Shown piece after piece: positions 46,401 to 52,809 of a stretch of DNA of 64,000 nt (position 1 is its first letter; the number at the start of each line of letters is the position of its first letter). Source of the DNA: Luteolibacter arcticus (GTDB taxonomy: Bacteria; Verrucomicrobiota; Verrucomicrobiia; Verrucomicrobiales; Akkermansiaceae); NCBI RefSeq assembly GCF_025950235.1, contig NZ_JAPDDT010000008.1:186001-250000 (forward strand). Reading direction: 5' to 3'. A program made the translations under genes and the position numbers. The notes under the pieces were generated by a model that was given only the letters and a program-made list of their open reading frames with translations, ran no database searches and was not told the origin of the DNA.

Positions 46401-48633
46401 CCTTCTGGGCGGAGCCAGCGAGGCCGGCCGGCTCGCTGGCGAGGTCGCCTTGGAAGCTCCGGAACTCGCCGAGGAGATCGTGACCTTCTGGCGCTCGAAG
46501 CAGCCGAAAGTCACCGACCAGAACTTCAATGCCTTTGCCCTCGGGCTTTTCAGCGACTGCGGCAAGGACGCTGGCGAGGTGTTTCTCCGGCTGCGCATGA
46601 TCGACCGGCTGTGGGCGGATGGTGTTCCCGCGTGGACTGCCAGTGGCGAGGATCCGTTCTCCACGGCCTGGGGCTTGATATCATGGGGGCGGCTGCCGAA
46701 TCCGGATGTCTGGCCGCGCTTCGCCAAGCTGTCGCCGCGCATGCAGGTGCGGCTGCTGCTCGGGGCGCACACGCATTTCCGCGCCGAGGACATCAATGAC
46801 AATGATTGGCTGAAAGCGTCGAAGGAGGCTGCCAAGGGCGATGCCCTGACGCACCATGCCCTCGGCTGGTTTGTCGAGATGGACCAGCTGGAGGATCACG
46901 GGAAGTTTCGCAGCACAGGGATCGCACCGCTCGGCCTGTTGGAGGCCATGAAAGCTGCGGGGGCCACTCCCGGGGAGCTGACGATACTCATGGAGGAAAT
47001 CTTCAAGCGGCTCGCCCAGCTCGACAATGCGGCGGACCTCATGGAGCGCACTCCCGGCTTGCTCGCGGGTATCAAGGAGCTGCCCCAGAATACGGCGGGC
47101 GAGATGCTGGAAGGCGTCTTCAAGCTATGGGGACGCGTGCAATTGCAGATGCAGGAGTCCGGCCAAGCGAAAGGGGAGGACCGCTGGCGCACGGCCGTCC
47201 ATCCCGCCGAGACGGCGGCCTTCCTCAAGTTCGTCCTGGCGAAGGTGCCGGGTGGGAAGCTCAACCGGCACTTCTCCAGCGGCCAGGTCAGTTCGGTGCT
47301 GGTCGTTTTGGATGACGACGAGTTGATCGACCGCTGGGTGGCTGCCGCCAGCGAGCGATTCTCGGGCGATTATCAGATGATCCTTCATTGCCTGAAGAAA
47401 GGTCGGATCAAAGAGGCCCTCGCGTTCTTGCCGCCGCCCAGTCAGAGCGGCCTATCGAGCTACAGCGGGTCGCCGGCATACTCGAAGGAGATGGAGGAAC
47501 TCGCCGGCAAGCTGGCCGCACTGGATTCCCCGGAGGCCTTTCGCCTGCGGGTGATGATTTCGATGATGAACGATGCCCGGGAAGCCGACGCCCCTGTGGA
47601 ATCCCGCGTCGACCGCATCAAGCGGCTGGCCGGTGAATTCGAGAAGCGGAGCGCCGCGTTTTCGCTCACCGATCGCATGGCGCTGTGTAACGATCTTCAA
47701 TTGACCAGCAAGGCCAATCGCGAACATGTGCCGGCTCTTGACGAGTTCGCCGGTGAGATGGCGGCGAAGGAATTCCGCGCCGTTTTCAGCGGCCAACCCC
47801 GCAATCCGGTCACTGCGAACGTGTGCGCGGCCGCGGTGAAGTCCCGCTTCCACGCTGGCGACTCCTCCGGGATCGAGGCCATGGCTCTGGCGATCCGCCA
47901 GGCTCCCGCGGGGGCCGAGATGGATCAGTTCGTGCGGCGATGGCTGTCCATCACCACGATCTGCTTCTGGTATGCGGCCGACCGGCACGATGCCAAGCTC
48001 CCCGAGGCCTCCGCTGTTGCGGTCCGCTCCTTCGCTGCGGCGCTGGCCACTCGCGAGGATCCGGAAATTCGCGCCGAGGCTTCGCTGCTGGTCCACCTCG
48101 CCGCCAGTGATGCGGCCTCGCTGAAAGCCGGCCTGGAAAGCTGCAAGCTGGACGGCGTCGCTCCCGGCCGGCTGTCCGATCGCGACGGCATGCGCATGCA
48201 CTTCGACTCAACACTTCCGTTCATGTTCCGGGTCGGCTTGCTGCATCCCTGCTCCGCAGAGCTCATGAAAATCATCGAGCGTCCGTCGGTGTCGATGAGC
48301 CAGATGGGCATGATGCTTTCCATTCTGAAGGATCCGCAGGTGCGGGCCCGCCTGGAGCCGGCGATGTTTCTCGACTGGACCCGCTACACCACCCGGGTTC
48401 CAGGACCGTATGTCGAGGGAGTGAAGGCCTACGCCACCGAGCGCCGGAATGATTTCGACGAAGGCCAGCGCACCCAGCTCGATGCCTTGCTCGAACGGCT
48501 GGAAAACCCCGGCAAGGAAATGAGCAAGGAGCTCCGGGAGCGGATGCAGAAGGAAATGAGAGAGGAGATGGAGAAGCGGATGGGCGAGCAACAGCGTTGG
48601 CAGCAGGAGATGATGGGGCGGCCGCTGCGGTGA
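40459..48633 (+). CDS. Giant secreted alpha-solenoid (TPR-like) protein
   Basis: 2724 residues from the ATG at 40459, preceded by GAAGGGATC. MTRTWAFLLCGLMPAMAG is a signal peptide. An earlier in-frame start at 40087 lies in the repeat cluster and is rejected. The first roughly 1000 residues show TPR-type helix pairs (EALVAFGKAIEAEPAAAWLR and DEELQLVTKAATSAPRDVAV). The remainder is almost wholly helical with no recognisable enzyme motif. The end is a Met/Glu/Arg-rich amphipathic helix (KELRERMQKEMREEMEKRMG). Such a protein could be a periplasmic scaffold or surface protein. The gene is continuous for 8.2 kb without frameshift. All six TTA leucine codons I could find sit in the hexamer TGTTAG. 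Confidence 0.82.
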   Translation: MTRTWAFLLCGLMPAMAGEMPEKAEGYHEALRKRPESETLFQRFRDAWLEEKPSADLEAELLSRAEAGEPGAWGILGRERLAAGKDDEALVAFGKAIEAEPAAAWLRLARAKMLLAKKDFAAAEKDALAVPEGDKLRPEALKLAGLAFLRGERVEEALAHWKKAVDTAPGDKGLLEDLTELTRREGRHDLALDFCVKWRDATEDAYGKAMATLKRSELLLASQRVEEAMTELGEVLKVAGDGSWLEREALARAEQTYQRRSDATGWVKQITTWANANPVRLNFRRAQAQALATAGKPGEALEVLGDVLKRTPGDREARWQRIALLERDLKVQQAFDECAALVAEEKSEEAGLRLAELAFRLEKKDEVRKALDAVIAAADPAKRVGLAGLYARYGLPAESEKQWRALAGGESGGQALRDLAKYLRTEGRDKEALEVWKEIGRRDLFQDRIDAAHALAAAGEKEAASKLLEEGRARFSAEAAYEEARAELAIMQERRLDARAIFRELAARAKRPDEMQIAVKGWLRAAEGELEAAAKDLGEGTGDRCLRAALLAESGKPLPALAAGDELERGVRLGLLREHGKWPEVVEMLEASGGSGPLFLSELCDAKFLAGDTAGSLVAARAWRERTPDQPGPWLKEADLLADGGELAAAEALLRRAAARFESDENVARALFAVLEKNRDAAAALAFAWQCHDEAADASGKAGWLRDILRISKDGGRLEDLRERLEERVRRDPASPGPLLALADLAKAKGNTDEELQLVTKAATSAPRDVAVVSRLAALEEQMGRRDRALERFAELARLVPGAESARQLAQAKLRCGDIAGGMRDLQALAGDQGIDIRALEQSVFEMAARGYVEEGIELLSSLDPALVDARLHFMLGRLLEADGSEAKALDHYLKVMTEPDDPAEGRRYGSGREGRNLMMLLSSRDDSSSSPFQQIPVPGSLQEAKMMLPARILQLAMLAGGDAWKRAAAVLPELKSTTPEQWRELKDFAGLGNGAHQIQWWDFIRRFPENPLGPELLFESQQYSACTPEQVAELLKRTPPVPLRLALSLQLVKREIAPQTLEWLQKVDPGAWRDDFAARQLLACTQRLLTTVEQAAEDNPETRAKLERLMAVLAKADLGERMARQLHLLRARQALLAGDAEAFLAAVQQALDATAAAAPEPMEMRRGQEMSMNLTPALTRWKTSKGEAAFESLVDRLPSPVLRCLAGLAGRDEKETVRHRVEKELAALPADSPREVRRELIRLRWQYQDRKTDPQGFEKMLQAAADVESDPRLALEAFAQLMSTRPGVQAGDGPSPEDRRRLEVMAKRVMASNESDRPYAQELAQMFGQRQPAASRPATRWGGRSSGLTYYGYGNSRNSTVLIRRIVALEDRQVASREAADLLESIARGSMEELGMLREPVAAFRKAGLLDEALAKVQLPEDAGLSRRMAMLVLMEAAEKKADARSIVAGIHRMRPWDTRWAVELALLTDEREEAIRLLDEVAGRPDFARKLLEEFFGRGGSDGPGMVEYGRLADWMERPQADRSWLGSATIALGTKSRTNDKAQAKEWSELYQRFAKLALTDPRSAEMAFRSLYSTTRGKDPAAVEDAAWQALLSGAYTLTDLGLGGLTLVQLPEAPAALEWLVIVAKEKGDDVLFSDDLRGRLKAVDPDLEAWIGKLLATQRATELPDLIGDVTVMGSAARGGLALARHEAAMLRAIHLAGREDLLEKLFRENRLQTVSGNVTHVIRESLRAAAKEKTLEKRLLILLEASAGPRKEWNDSNEKLTTATGMIVRSVQNSDSGVFVGVLNSFSLWQLKHQWADPSESLAVLWGGDLRAPRRAKWEDLPGTRLREALLTGFWRRSAVVKDGKPQMIYQWTFQDSIRSVTSQMPGLDLQTFAREVSNNPKASFLDLMRAEAITSDKAFGKRALKLALPELEKLPDGIREGVIDRLTSDLGLVDADDLPKPVANRLRARLKDQSEAKVKKTRARFEALKGAGGLLGGASEAGRLAGEVALEAPELAEEIVTFWRSKQPKVTDQNFNAFALGLFSDCGKDAGEVFLRLRMIDRLWADGVPAWTASGEDPFSTAWGLISWGRLPNPDVWPRFAKLSPRMQVRLLLGAHTHFRAEDINDNDWLKASKEAAKGDALTHHALGWFVEMDQLEDHGKFRSTGIAPLGLLEAMKAAGATPGELTILMEEIFKRLAQLDNAADLMERTPGLLAGIKELPQNTAGEMLEGVFKLWGRVQLQMQESGQAKGEDRWRTAVHPAETAAFLKFVLAKVPGGKLNRHFSSGQVSSVLVVLDDDELIDRWVAAASERFSGDYQMILHCLKKGRIKEALAFLPPPSQSGLSSYSGSPAYSKEMEELAGKLAALDSPEAFRLRVMISMMNDAREADAPVESRVDRIKRLAGEFEKRSAAFSLTDRMALCNDLQLTSKANREHVPALDEFAGEMAAKEFRAVFSGQPRNPVTANVCAAAVKSRFHAGDSSGIEAMALAIRQAPAGAEMDQFVRRWLSITTICFWYAADRHDAKLPEASAVAVRSFAAALATREDPEIRAEASLLVHLAASDAASLKAGLESCKLDGVAPGRLSDRDGMRMHFDSTLPFMFRVGLLHPCSAELMKIIERPSVSMSQMGMMLSILKDPQVRARLEPAMFLDWTRYTTRVPGPYVEGVKAYATERRNDFDEGQRTQLDALLERLENPGKEMSKELRERMQKEMREEMEKRMGEQQRWQQEMMGRPLR

Positions 48634-48669
48634 ATGTCCGTGCGGGCGGATGGGGGACTGCTTCTAGCC

Positions 48670-49545
48670 TCATTTCGCGCACAACCAGCCGAATGACATC
48701 CAGCAGGTGAACCATGTGCGGACTTTCCCTGCGACGGCTTCGGCTGCTTCCGCGGTGCCGGAGAATGCCACGTCGCAGGCTTTGTCCAACGGCATGCCTT
48801 GGCGAAGCGACTGCAACAAGCGGAAGGCTTCCGGCTCGATGCGCTTGTAGTAAACGATGAGTTCCGACCGGTGCACCACCAGTTGGATTGGCGCGGCGGC
48901 TGCCTTTGCCTTCAGCCGCACGGGTCGTGATGCGGCATCTCCGGATAAGGTGTTGCTGGCAGCATGGTTCTCCGCGTGCTTGAGCCGCTTCAGCAAGTGG
49001 TCCACCGGATACCGCAGTTCGAGCAGTGAGAGGTAGGGCTGCAGGCCGAGCGTCATTCGCTCCGGGCTCCGCGCTGCAAATTCATGCGGGTCGATCGATG
49101 GCTTCTGCTCACCATCGAAGGCCACGACCCTGGCCCATTCAACGCTTGCCATGTCGAGTGCAAGGCAATCAAAGGGAGCTATGGTCCCGGGATGATCGAT
49201 AAGATAAGCTCCGAGCTTGGAGCCGAGGTCGCGCAGGTTCCACGAGGTGGAGCCGCATGTGCCGAGGTAAGCCACTGCAAGACGGTGGAATCGTCGTTCG
49301 CCGAGGACGGCACGCAGGCCGCGGAAATCCTCGCCCAGGGATCCGAGCAGCCGCCACCAGTACTGCTGGTTGTAGATTTGAAGGCGGTCCGCGGCGACGA
49401 GCCGGTCGTTCGGCTTTACGAACTCGTCGGCCGTGCTCCGGCTCTCGCGTCGCATCGCATCGCCGGGGCCCAGCGGCATCATGATGGCGCGGGCGAGCGA
49501 TGCCTGGAAACGGGCGAGATCGCCGGCTTTGCGGTCACGCGGCAT
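48670..49545 (-). CDS. bufC: DUF2063 protein, bufferin maturation partner (BufC-like)
   Basis: 291 residues from the ATG at 49545 (MPRDRKAGDLARFQASLARA), which overlaps the upstream enzyme stop by 11 nt. The N-terminal half has the DUF2063 pattern: LARFQASLARAIM, then RLQIYNQQYWWRLLGSLGED and GERRFHRLAVAYL. Proteins of this family accompany MNIO enzymes and recognise the RiPP precursor. The C-terminal half contains an RRE-like or DNA-binding-like region without obvious catalytic residues. It is the last gene of the leftward operon. The gene symbol is by analogy with characterised bufferin operons. Confidence 0.82.
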   Translation of the reverse strand: MPRDRKAGDLARFQASLARAIMMPLGPGDAMRRESRSTADEFVKPNDRLVAADRLQIYNQQYWWRLLGSLGEDFRGLRAVLGERRFHRLAVAYLGTCGSTSWNLRDLGSKLGAYLIDHPGTIAPFDCLALDMASVEWARVVAFDGEQKPSIDPHEFAARSPERMTLGLQPYLSLLELRYPVDHLLKRLKHAENHAASNTLSGDAASRPVRLKAKAAAAPIQLVVHRSELIVYYKRIEPEAFRLLQSLRQGMPLDKACDVAFSGTAEAAEAVAGKVRTWFTCWMSFGWLCAK

Positions 49546-50371
49546 CGGGTAGGAAACGGTTGGCTTTGAGGGCTTCGCGGTGGACTTCCTCGAAGCTTGG
49601 TATCTTGTCGTCCCATTCGAGCAAGGTGGCCACCCGGCCGCAGCGTCCGATGGCACGCTCGTAGAGGTCCCACACCGGGTCAATCACGGGGTGATCGTGG
49701 GTATCCAGGATGTATTTCTTGAACTCGGTGTGACCGGCGAGATGGATTTGGGCGACGCGTTCTGGCGGCACGGCATCGACGTAGTCGCGCGGGTCGAAGC
49801 TGTGATTCCGTGAGGAGACGTAGATGTTGTTCACGTCGAGGAGGATTCCGCAGTCGGCGGCTTCCACGACTTCATTGAGGAACTCCCACTCGGTCATTTC
49901 CGAAAGATGGAATTCGGCATAGCTGCTGACGTTCTCGACCGCCACCGGCAGCTCGAGGAAATCCTGCACCTCGCGGATATTGCGGGCGGTGGTCTTCACT
50001 GCTTCCCACGTGTACGGCATGGGTAGTAGATCGTGGGTGAAGCGGCCATCGACACTGCCCCAGCAGAGGTGATCGCTGACCCACGGGGTCTTGGTGCGCT
50101 TGGTGAGCGCCTTCAGTTTCTTCAGGTGGCTCCGGTTCGGCCGTGAGCTGTTACCGAAGTACATCGAGACACCATGCTGGACCACGCGATATTGCTCCAG
50201 GATTTGATCGAGCACGGCGAGCGGCCTGCCGCCATCGGCCATGTAGTTCTCGGAGATGATTTCGAACCAATCGACCACCGGCTTCTTTTCGAGGATGTGC
50301 TGGTAGTGAGGAATGCGCAGGCCGATGCCGACGCCGTAGTCTTCGAATTGAGTGAAGCGAGAACCTTTCAT
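49535..50371 (-). CDS. bufB: DUF692 / MNIO-family RiPP-modifying enzyme (BufB-like)
   Basis: 278 residues. This is the multinuclear non-haem iron oxygenase family (TIM barrel; relatives MbnB, TglH, ChrH, BufB). Family signatures are GVGIGLRIPHYQHILE, WFEIISENYM, QHGVSMYFGN, WVSDHLCWGSVDG, PVAVENVSSYAE, LLDVNNIYVSSRNH, QIHLAGHTE and DTHDHPV. The His, Asp, Glu and Asn residues in these motifs supply the iron ligands. The enzyme would oxidise cysteines of the upstream Cys-rich precursor, giving thiooxazole-type or related rings in known bufferins. It follows the precursor gene across a 65-base gap containing a strong hairpin and overlaps the BufC-like gene. Confidence 0.9.
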   Translation of the reverse strand: MKGSRFTQFEDYGVGIGLRIPHYQHILEKKPVVDWFEIISENYMADGGRPLAVLDQILEQYRVVQHGVSMYFGNSSRPNRSHLKKLKALTKRTKTPWVSDHLCWGSVDGRFTHDLLPMPYTWEAVKTTARNIREVQDFLELPVAVENVSSYAEFHLSEMTEWEFLNEVVEAADCGILLDVNNIYVSSRNHSFDPRDYVDAVPPERVAQIHLAGHTEFKKYILDTHDHPVIDPVWDLYERAIGRCGRVATLLEWDDKIPSFEEVHREALKANRFLPDAA

Positions 50372-50393
50372 GGCCGTGGATGGAAAAGGGAAC

Positions 50394-50420
50394 AGCTCCG
50401 GCCAACGGATGGCCGGAGCT
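50394..50420 (-). promoter_or_regulatory. Perfect hairpin in the bufA-bufB gap
   Basis: AGCTCCGGCCA (50394-50404) and TGGCCGGAGCT (50410-50420) form an 11-bp perfect stem with a 5-nt loop. On the transcribed (minus) strand it lies 16 bases after the bufA stop and is followed by GTTCCCTTTTCC. This suits a partial terminator or a 3'-end stabiliser that would leave precursor mRNA in excess over enzyme mRNA. Confidence 0.65.
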
Positions 50421-50436
50421 TTCGGGTGGTCGCGGA

Positions 50437-50727
50437 TTACTTGTCCTTTTTGACGGGCTTGCCGTCCTTCATGGCGCAGCCACCCTTGCCCTTGCAGGAG
50501 TTCTTGCCGGCGCAGCCGTTGTCACCGCCCTTGCAGCCGCCCTTGCCCTTGCAGGAGTTCTTGCCCTTGCAATCGTGGGTCTCGCCCTTCTCGTCGGCGG
50601 CCTGGATGCCAGCGCTCATGCTGCTGTCGTCAGAAGACGAGGAGGTGGTGTTCTTTCCGAATGCGAAGCCACCGGTGAGGATTCCCGCGAGGGCGGCGCC
50701 GGCGATGATGGTGTTGTTGGTCTTCAT
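50437..50727 (-). CDS. bufA: Cys-rich bufferin-like RiPP precursor (BufA-like)
   Basis: 96 residues from the ATG at 50727. A signal peptide (MKTNNTIIAGAALAGILTGG, then FAFG) is followed by a Ser-rich spacer and a Cys/Lys/Gly-rich core. Six cysteines (positions 53, 59, 65, 72, 78 and 84) occur in two near-copies of CxGKNSCKGKGGC, and the tail is KDGKPVKKDK. Such motifs are typical substrates of MNIO/DUF692 enzymes in bufferin-type operons; known bufferins bind copper in the periplasm. The gene is small and lies inside a longer open frame, so it is easily missed. The exact modified cysteines are inferred, not seen. Confidence 0.85.
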   Translation of the reverse strand: MKTNNTIIAGAALAGILTGGFAFGKNTTSSSSDDSSMSAGIQAADEKGETHDCKGKNSCKGKGGCKGGDNGCAGKNSCKGKGGCAMKDGKPVKKDK

Positions 50728-50831
50728 GTTCTTGGTTGTTTGTTTGTTGCTTGTTGTTGGTCCGGCGGATGCCGGGATGGTTCTTCCACGGAGGGTGCCG
50801 TCAGTGGCGATGCCCCGCGGTTGAAAGGGCG

Positions 50832-51335
50832 TCAGGCCTCCACGAGCGTGGCGGAAGGTGAGGCGCGGAATTTCCGCGCGAGAAGGTGGTCGATTGAGAC
50901 CACGCCGGGTCCGAAAACGAGGACCAGCAGCGAGGAGAGGAGAAAGAGGAAGGGTGCCGCGGTGACAAAGGCATCGGGATCGCTGAAGATGCCCTTCACC
51001 ACTTCCATGTCCGCCGTGAGGTAGGCGACGATCATGGTGACGAGCAGCGGGATCGCGGTCAGGCGGGAGGCAAGGCCCATTAGGAGCAGCAAGCCGCCGA
51101 AGCACTCGGTGCAGGAGGCCACCACTGCATTGAACATGGGCAGCGGGATGCCGAGTTCCTTGAAGAAGCTAGCGGTGGCCGGGAGGTCCATGAGCTTGCC
51201 CTTGCCGGCGGTGAAGAACTGCCAGCCCCAGTAGAGGCGCACGGCGAGCAGCAGCGGCGACTTGGCTAGGTCCGCGCCGGCGATGAGTTTTTCATGCGCG
51301 CTGCGGGCGGCGGTGAGAATGGAAGATGCCTTCAT
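50832..51335 (-). CDS. DoxX-family membrane protein
   Basis: 167 residues with about four membrane helices. The DoxX pattern includes LLLAVRLYWGWQFFTAGKGK, FNAVVASCTECFGGLLLLMG and RLTAIPLLVTMIVAYLT. DoxX proteins are frequent companions of bufferin-type operons, possibly linked to redox or quinone-side membrane functions. It is the first gene of the leftward operon, 104 bases upstream of the precursor gene. The divergent ECF sigma gene starts about 120 bases away, and that space must contain both promoters. Confidence 0.88.
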   Translation of the reverse strand: MKASSILTAARSAHEKLIAGADLAKSPLLLAVRLYWGWQFFTAGKGKLMDLPATASFFKELGIPLPMFNAVVASCTECFGGLLLLMGLASRLTAIPLLVTMIVAYLTADMEVVKGIFSDPDAFVTAAPFLFLLSSLLVLVFGPGVVSIDHLLARKFRASPSATLVEA

Positions 51336-51458
51336 CTATCGGGGGCGACGAAGGAGGGCGGAGTTTGATTGCGTGATTCGTATTTTTTTCGTGGGGCACC
51401 TGGCGATCCGCCTCTGCGGGGATTTGGGATTTGCGTGAAGGCCGAGAGGGCACTAGCC

Positions 51459-52049
51459 ATGGCGAGGCGATTGCCAGTGCCCCGTTCGATCAATTTGGAC
51501 ACATCCGACCAACGCCCCGAACCCAGCGAAGCCGAATTGCTCCAGGCAGGTTTCCGCTATGCGCTGGCGCTGACCCACCACCGGGAGGAGGCGGAGGATC
51601 TGGTGCAGGAGAGTTGGCTGAACCTGTGCCGCCGCTACGGCAAGGTGGAGAACCGCGCGGTGCTCTTCACGGCGCTGCGGAATCTCCACATCGACCAATG
51701 CCGACGGAGGAAGCTGGTACACTTCGATTCGCTCGACGATGAGGGTATGCCGGAGGTGGCGGAGATCCCGGTGGACGAGCCTTGTGTAAGGGGCGAACTG
51801 GCGGATCTACTCGGCCGCCTGAAGCCGACCGAGCGTGAAGTCATCTTCCTGCACTACTACCAAGGCCACACGGCGGAGGAGATCTGCCAGCTCAATGGCC
51901 AGAGCCGCGGCACGGTGCTGAGCCTGATCCACCGCTCGCTTGCAAAACTACGCAAGCTTGGAGAGGTCGCCGCGGAAGCGGTTTCCCGCAATCAACTCCT
52001 GCTCTTGTTCGTTGTGCTCATTACATTGACGATATTTCTTTCCCGCTAG
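51459..52049 (+). CDS. ECF sigma factor with C-terminal membrane segment
   Basis: 196 residues from the ATG at 51459, 6-12 bases after a GAGAGGG; longer TTG and GTG starts at 51369 and 51435 exist. Region 2 is LVQESWLNLCRRYGKVENRA with ALRNLHIDQCRRR. Region 4 is LGRLKPTEREVIFLHYYQGH followed by TAEEICQLNGQSRGTVLSLIHRSLAKLRKL. Unlike ordinary ECF factors, it ends with a hydrophobic segment LLLLFVVLITLTIFL that would anchor it in the membrane. It is followed 13 bases later by an anti-sigma-like gene and is divergent from the bufferin-like operon, which it probably controls. Confidence 0.85.
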   Translation: MARRLPVPRSINLDTSDQRPEPSEAELLQAGFRYALALTHHREEAEDLVQESWLNLCRRYGKVENRAVLFTALRNLHIDQCRRRKLVHFDSLDDEGMPEVAEIPVDEPCVRGELADLLGRLKPTEREVIFLHYYQGHTAEEICQLNGQSRGTVLSLIHRSLAKLRKLGEVAAEAVSRNQLLLLFVVLITLTIFLSR

Positions 52050-52062
52050 ATAGCCCACGCCG

Positions 52063-52809
52063 ATGTCCGACTTCCGCAAACAAGTTCGCGATCACTACGA
52101 CAAGCAGTCGCTGCCAGCCGAGAAGCTGGAAGCGATCCTTGCGCGCGGTCGTGAGGCTGCTGCCGGCGGGGAGAAGACCGTGGCATTCCCTGGGCGGAAA
52201 CGCTGGGTTCGCTTCATTGGCGCGGTCGCTGCGGCGGTCGCGCTTGCGATGACGGGGGGATGGTGGGCCACCCGCGATGTAGGGGCTGTATCGTACGCGG
52301 CGCTTCCGCCACGGGTGATCGAGTTCTTCAAGGAGAAATCCGAACTGCTGCCGCCCTTGCAGGACAAATCGGAACTACGCACCTGGCTGGTCTCCCAAGG
52401 GGCACCGGCCGATATGGAGATCCCCGCCAAGCTCCAGTCGTTGGAAAGTGCTGCCTGTCAGGTGGTCGATGTGAAGGGTCGCAATGCCTATCTCTCCTGC
52501 TACTGGCGGGTGAGCAAGGCGGACCGAGGGCCGGGAGACCTTGTCCATCTGCTGGTCGCCCGCACCGAGGATTTCCGCGATCAGCCGGGATCGGCGCAAG
52601 CGGTGGTGCGTGAGCTTGATGGCTGGAGCTTCGCCTCGTGGACGAAGGGCGAGACAATCTACACGCTGGCCACGGCGAATCCGATGGAACAACTGACGCC
52701 ATTCTTGTCGGCCCGGGATCGCGTCGACGATGGGTCGCGCGATACGGCGTCGGTGGGATTCACTCGTGTAATGATGGCGGCGATCGTGGAGGCGAGGGCT
52801 TCTCACTAG
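52063..52809 (+). CDS. Anti-sigma-factor-like membrane protein
   Basis: 248 residues. A cytosolic stretch of about 45 residues (SDFRKQVRDHYDKQSLPAEK) precedes one membrane helix (FIGAVAAAVALAMTGGWWA). A periplasmic domain with two cysteines 16 positions apart (AACQVVDVKG and YLSCYW) follows. The phrases DLVHLLVARTEDF and WSFASWTKGETIYTLA resemble membrane-bound anti-sigma factors found after ECF genes in Verrucomicrobiota. The cysteines could sense metal or redox state. It sits 13 bases after the sigma gene, and its 3' end overlaps that of the convergent EamA gene by 50 nt. The role is inferred from position and topology. Confidence 0.7.
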   Translation: MSDFRKQVRDHYDKQSLPAEKLEAILARGREAAAGGEKTVAFPGRKRWVRFIGAVAAAVALAMTGGWWATRDVGAVSYAALPPRVIEFFKEKSELLPPLQDKSELRTWLVSQGAPADMEIPAKLQSLESAACQVVDVKGRNAYLSCYWRVSKADRGPGDLVHLLVARTEDFRDQPGSAQAVVRELDGWSFASWTKGETIYTLATANPMEQLTPFLSARDRVDDGSRDTASVGFTRVMMAAIVEARASH

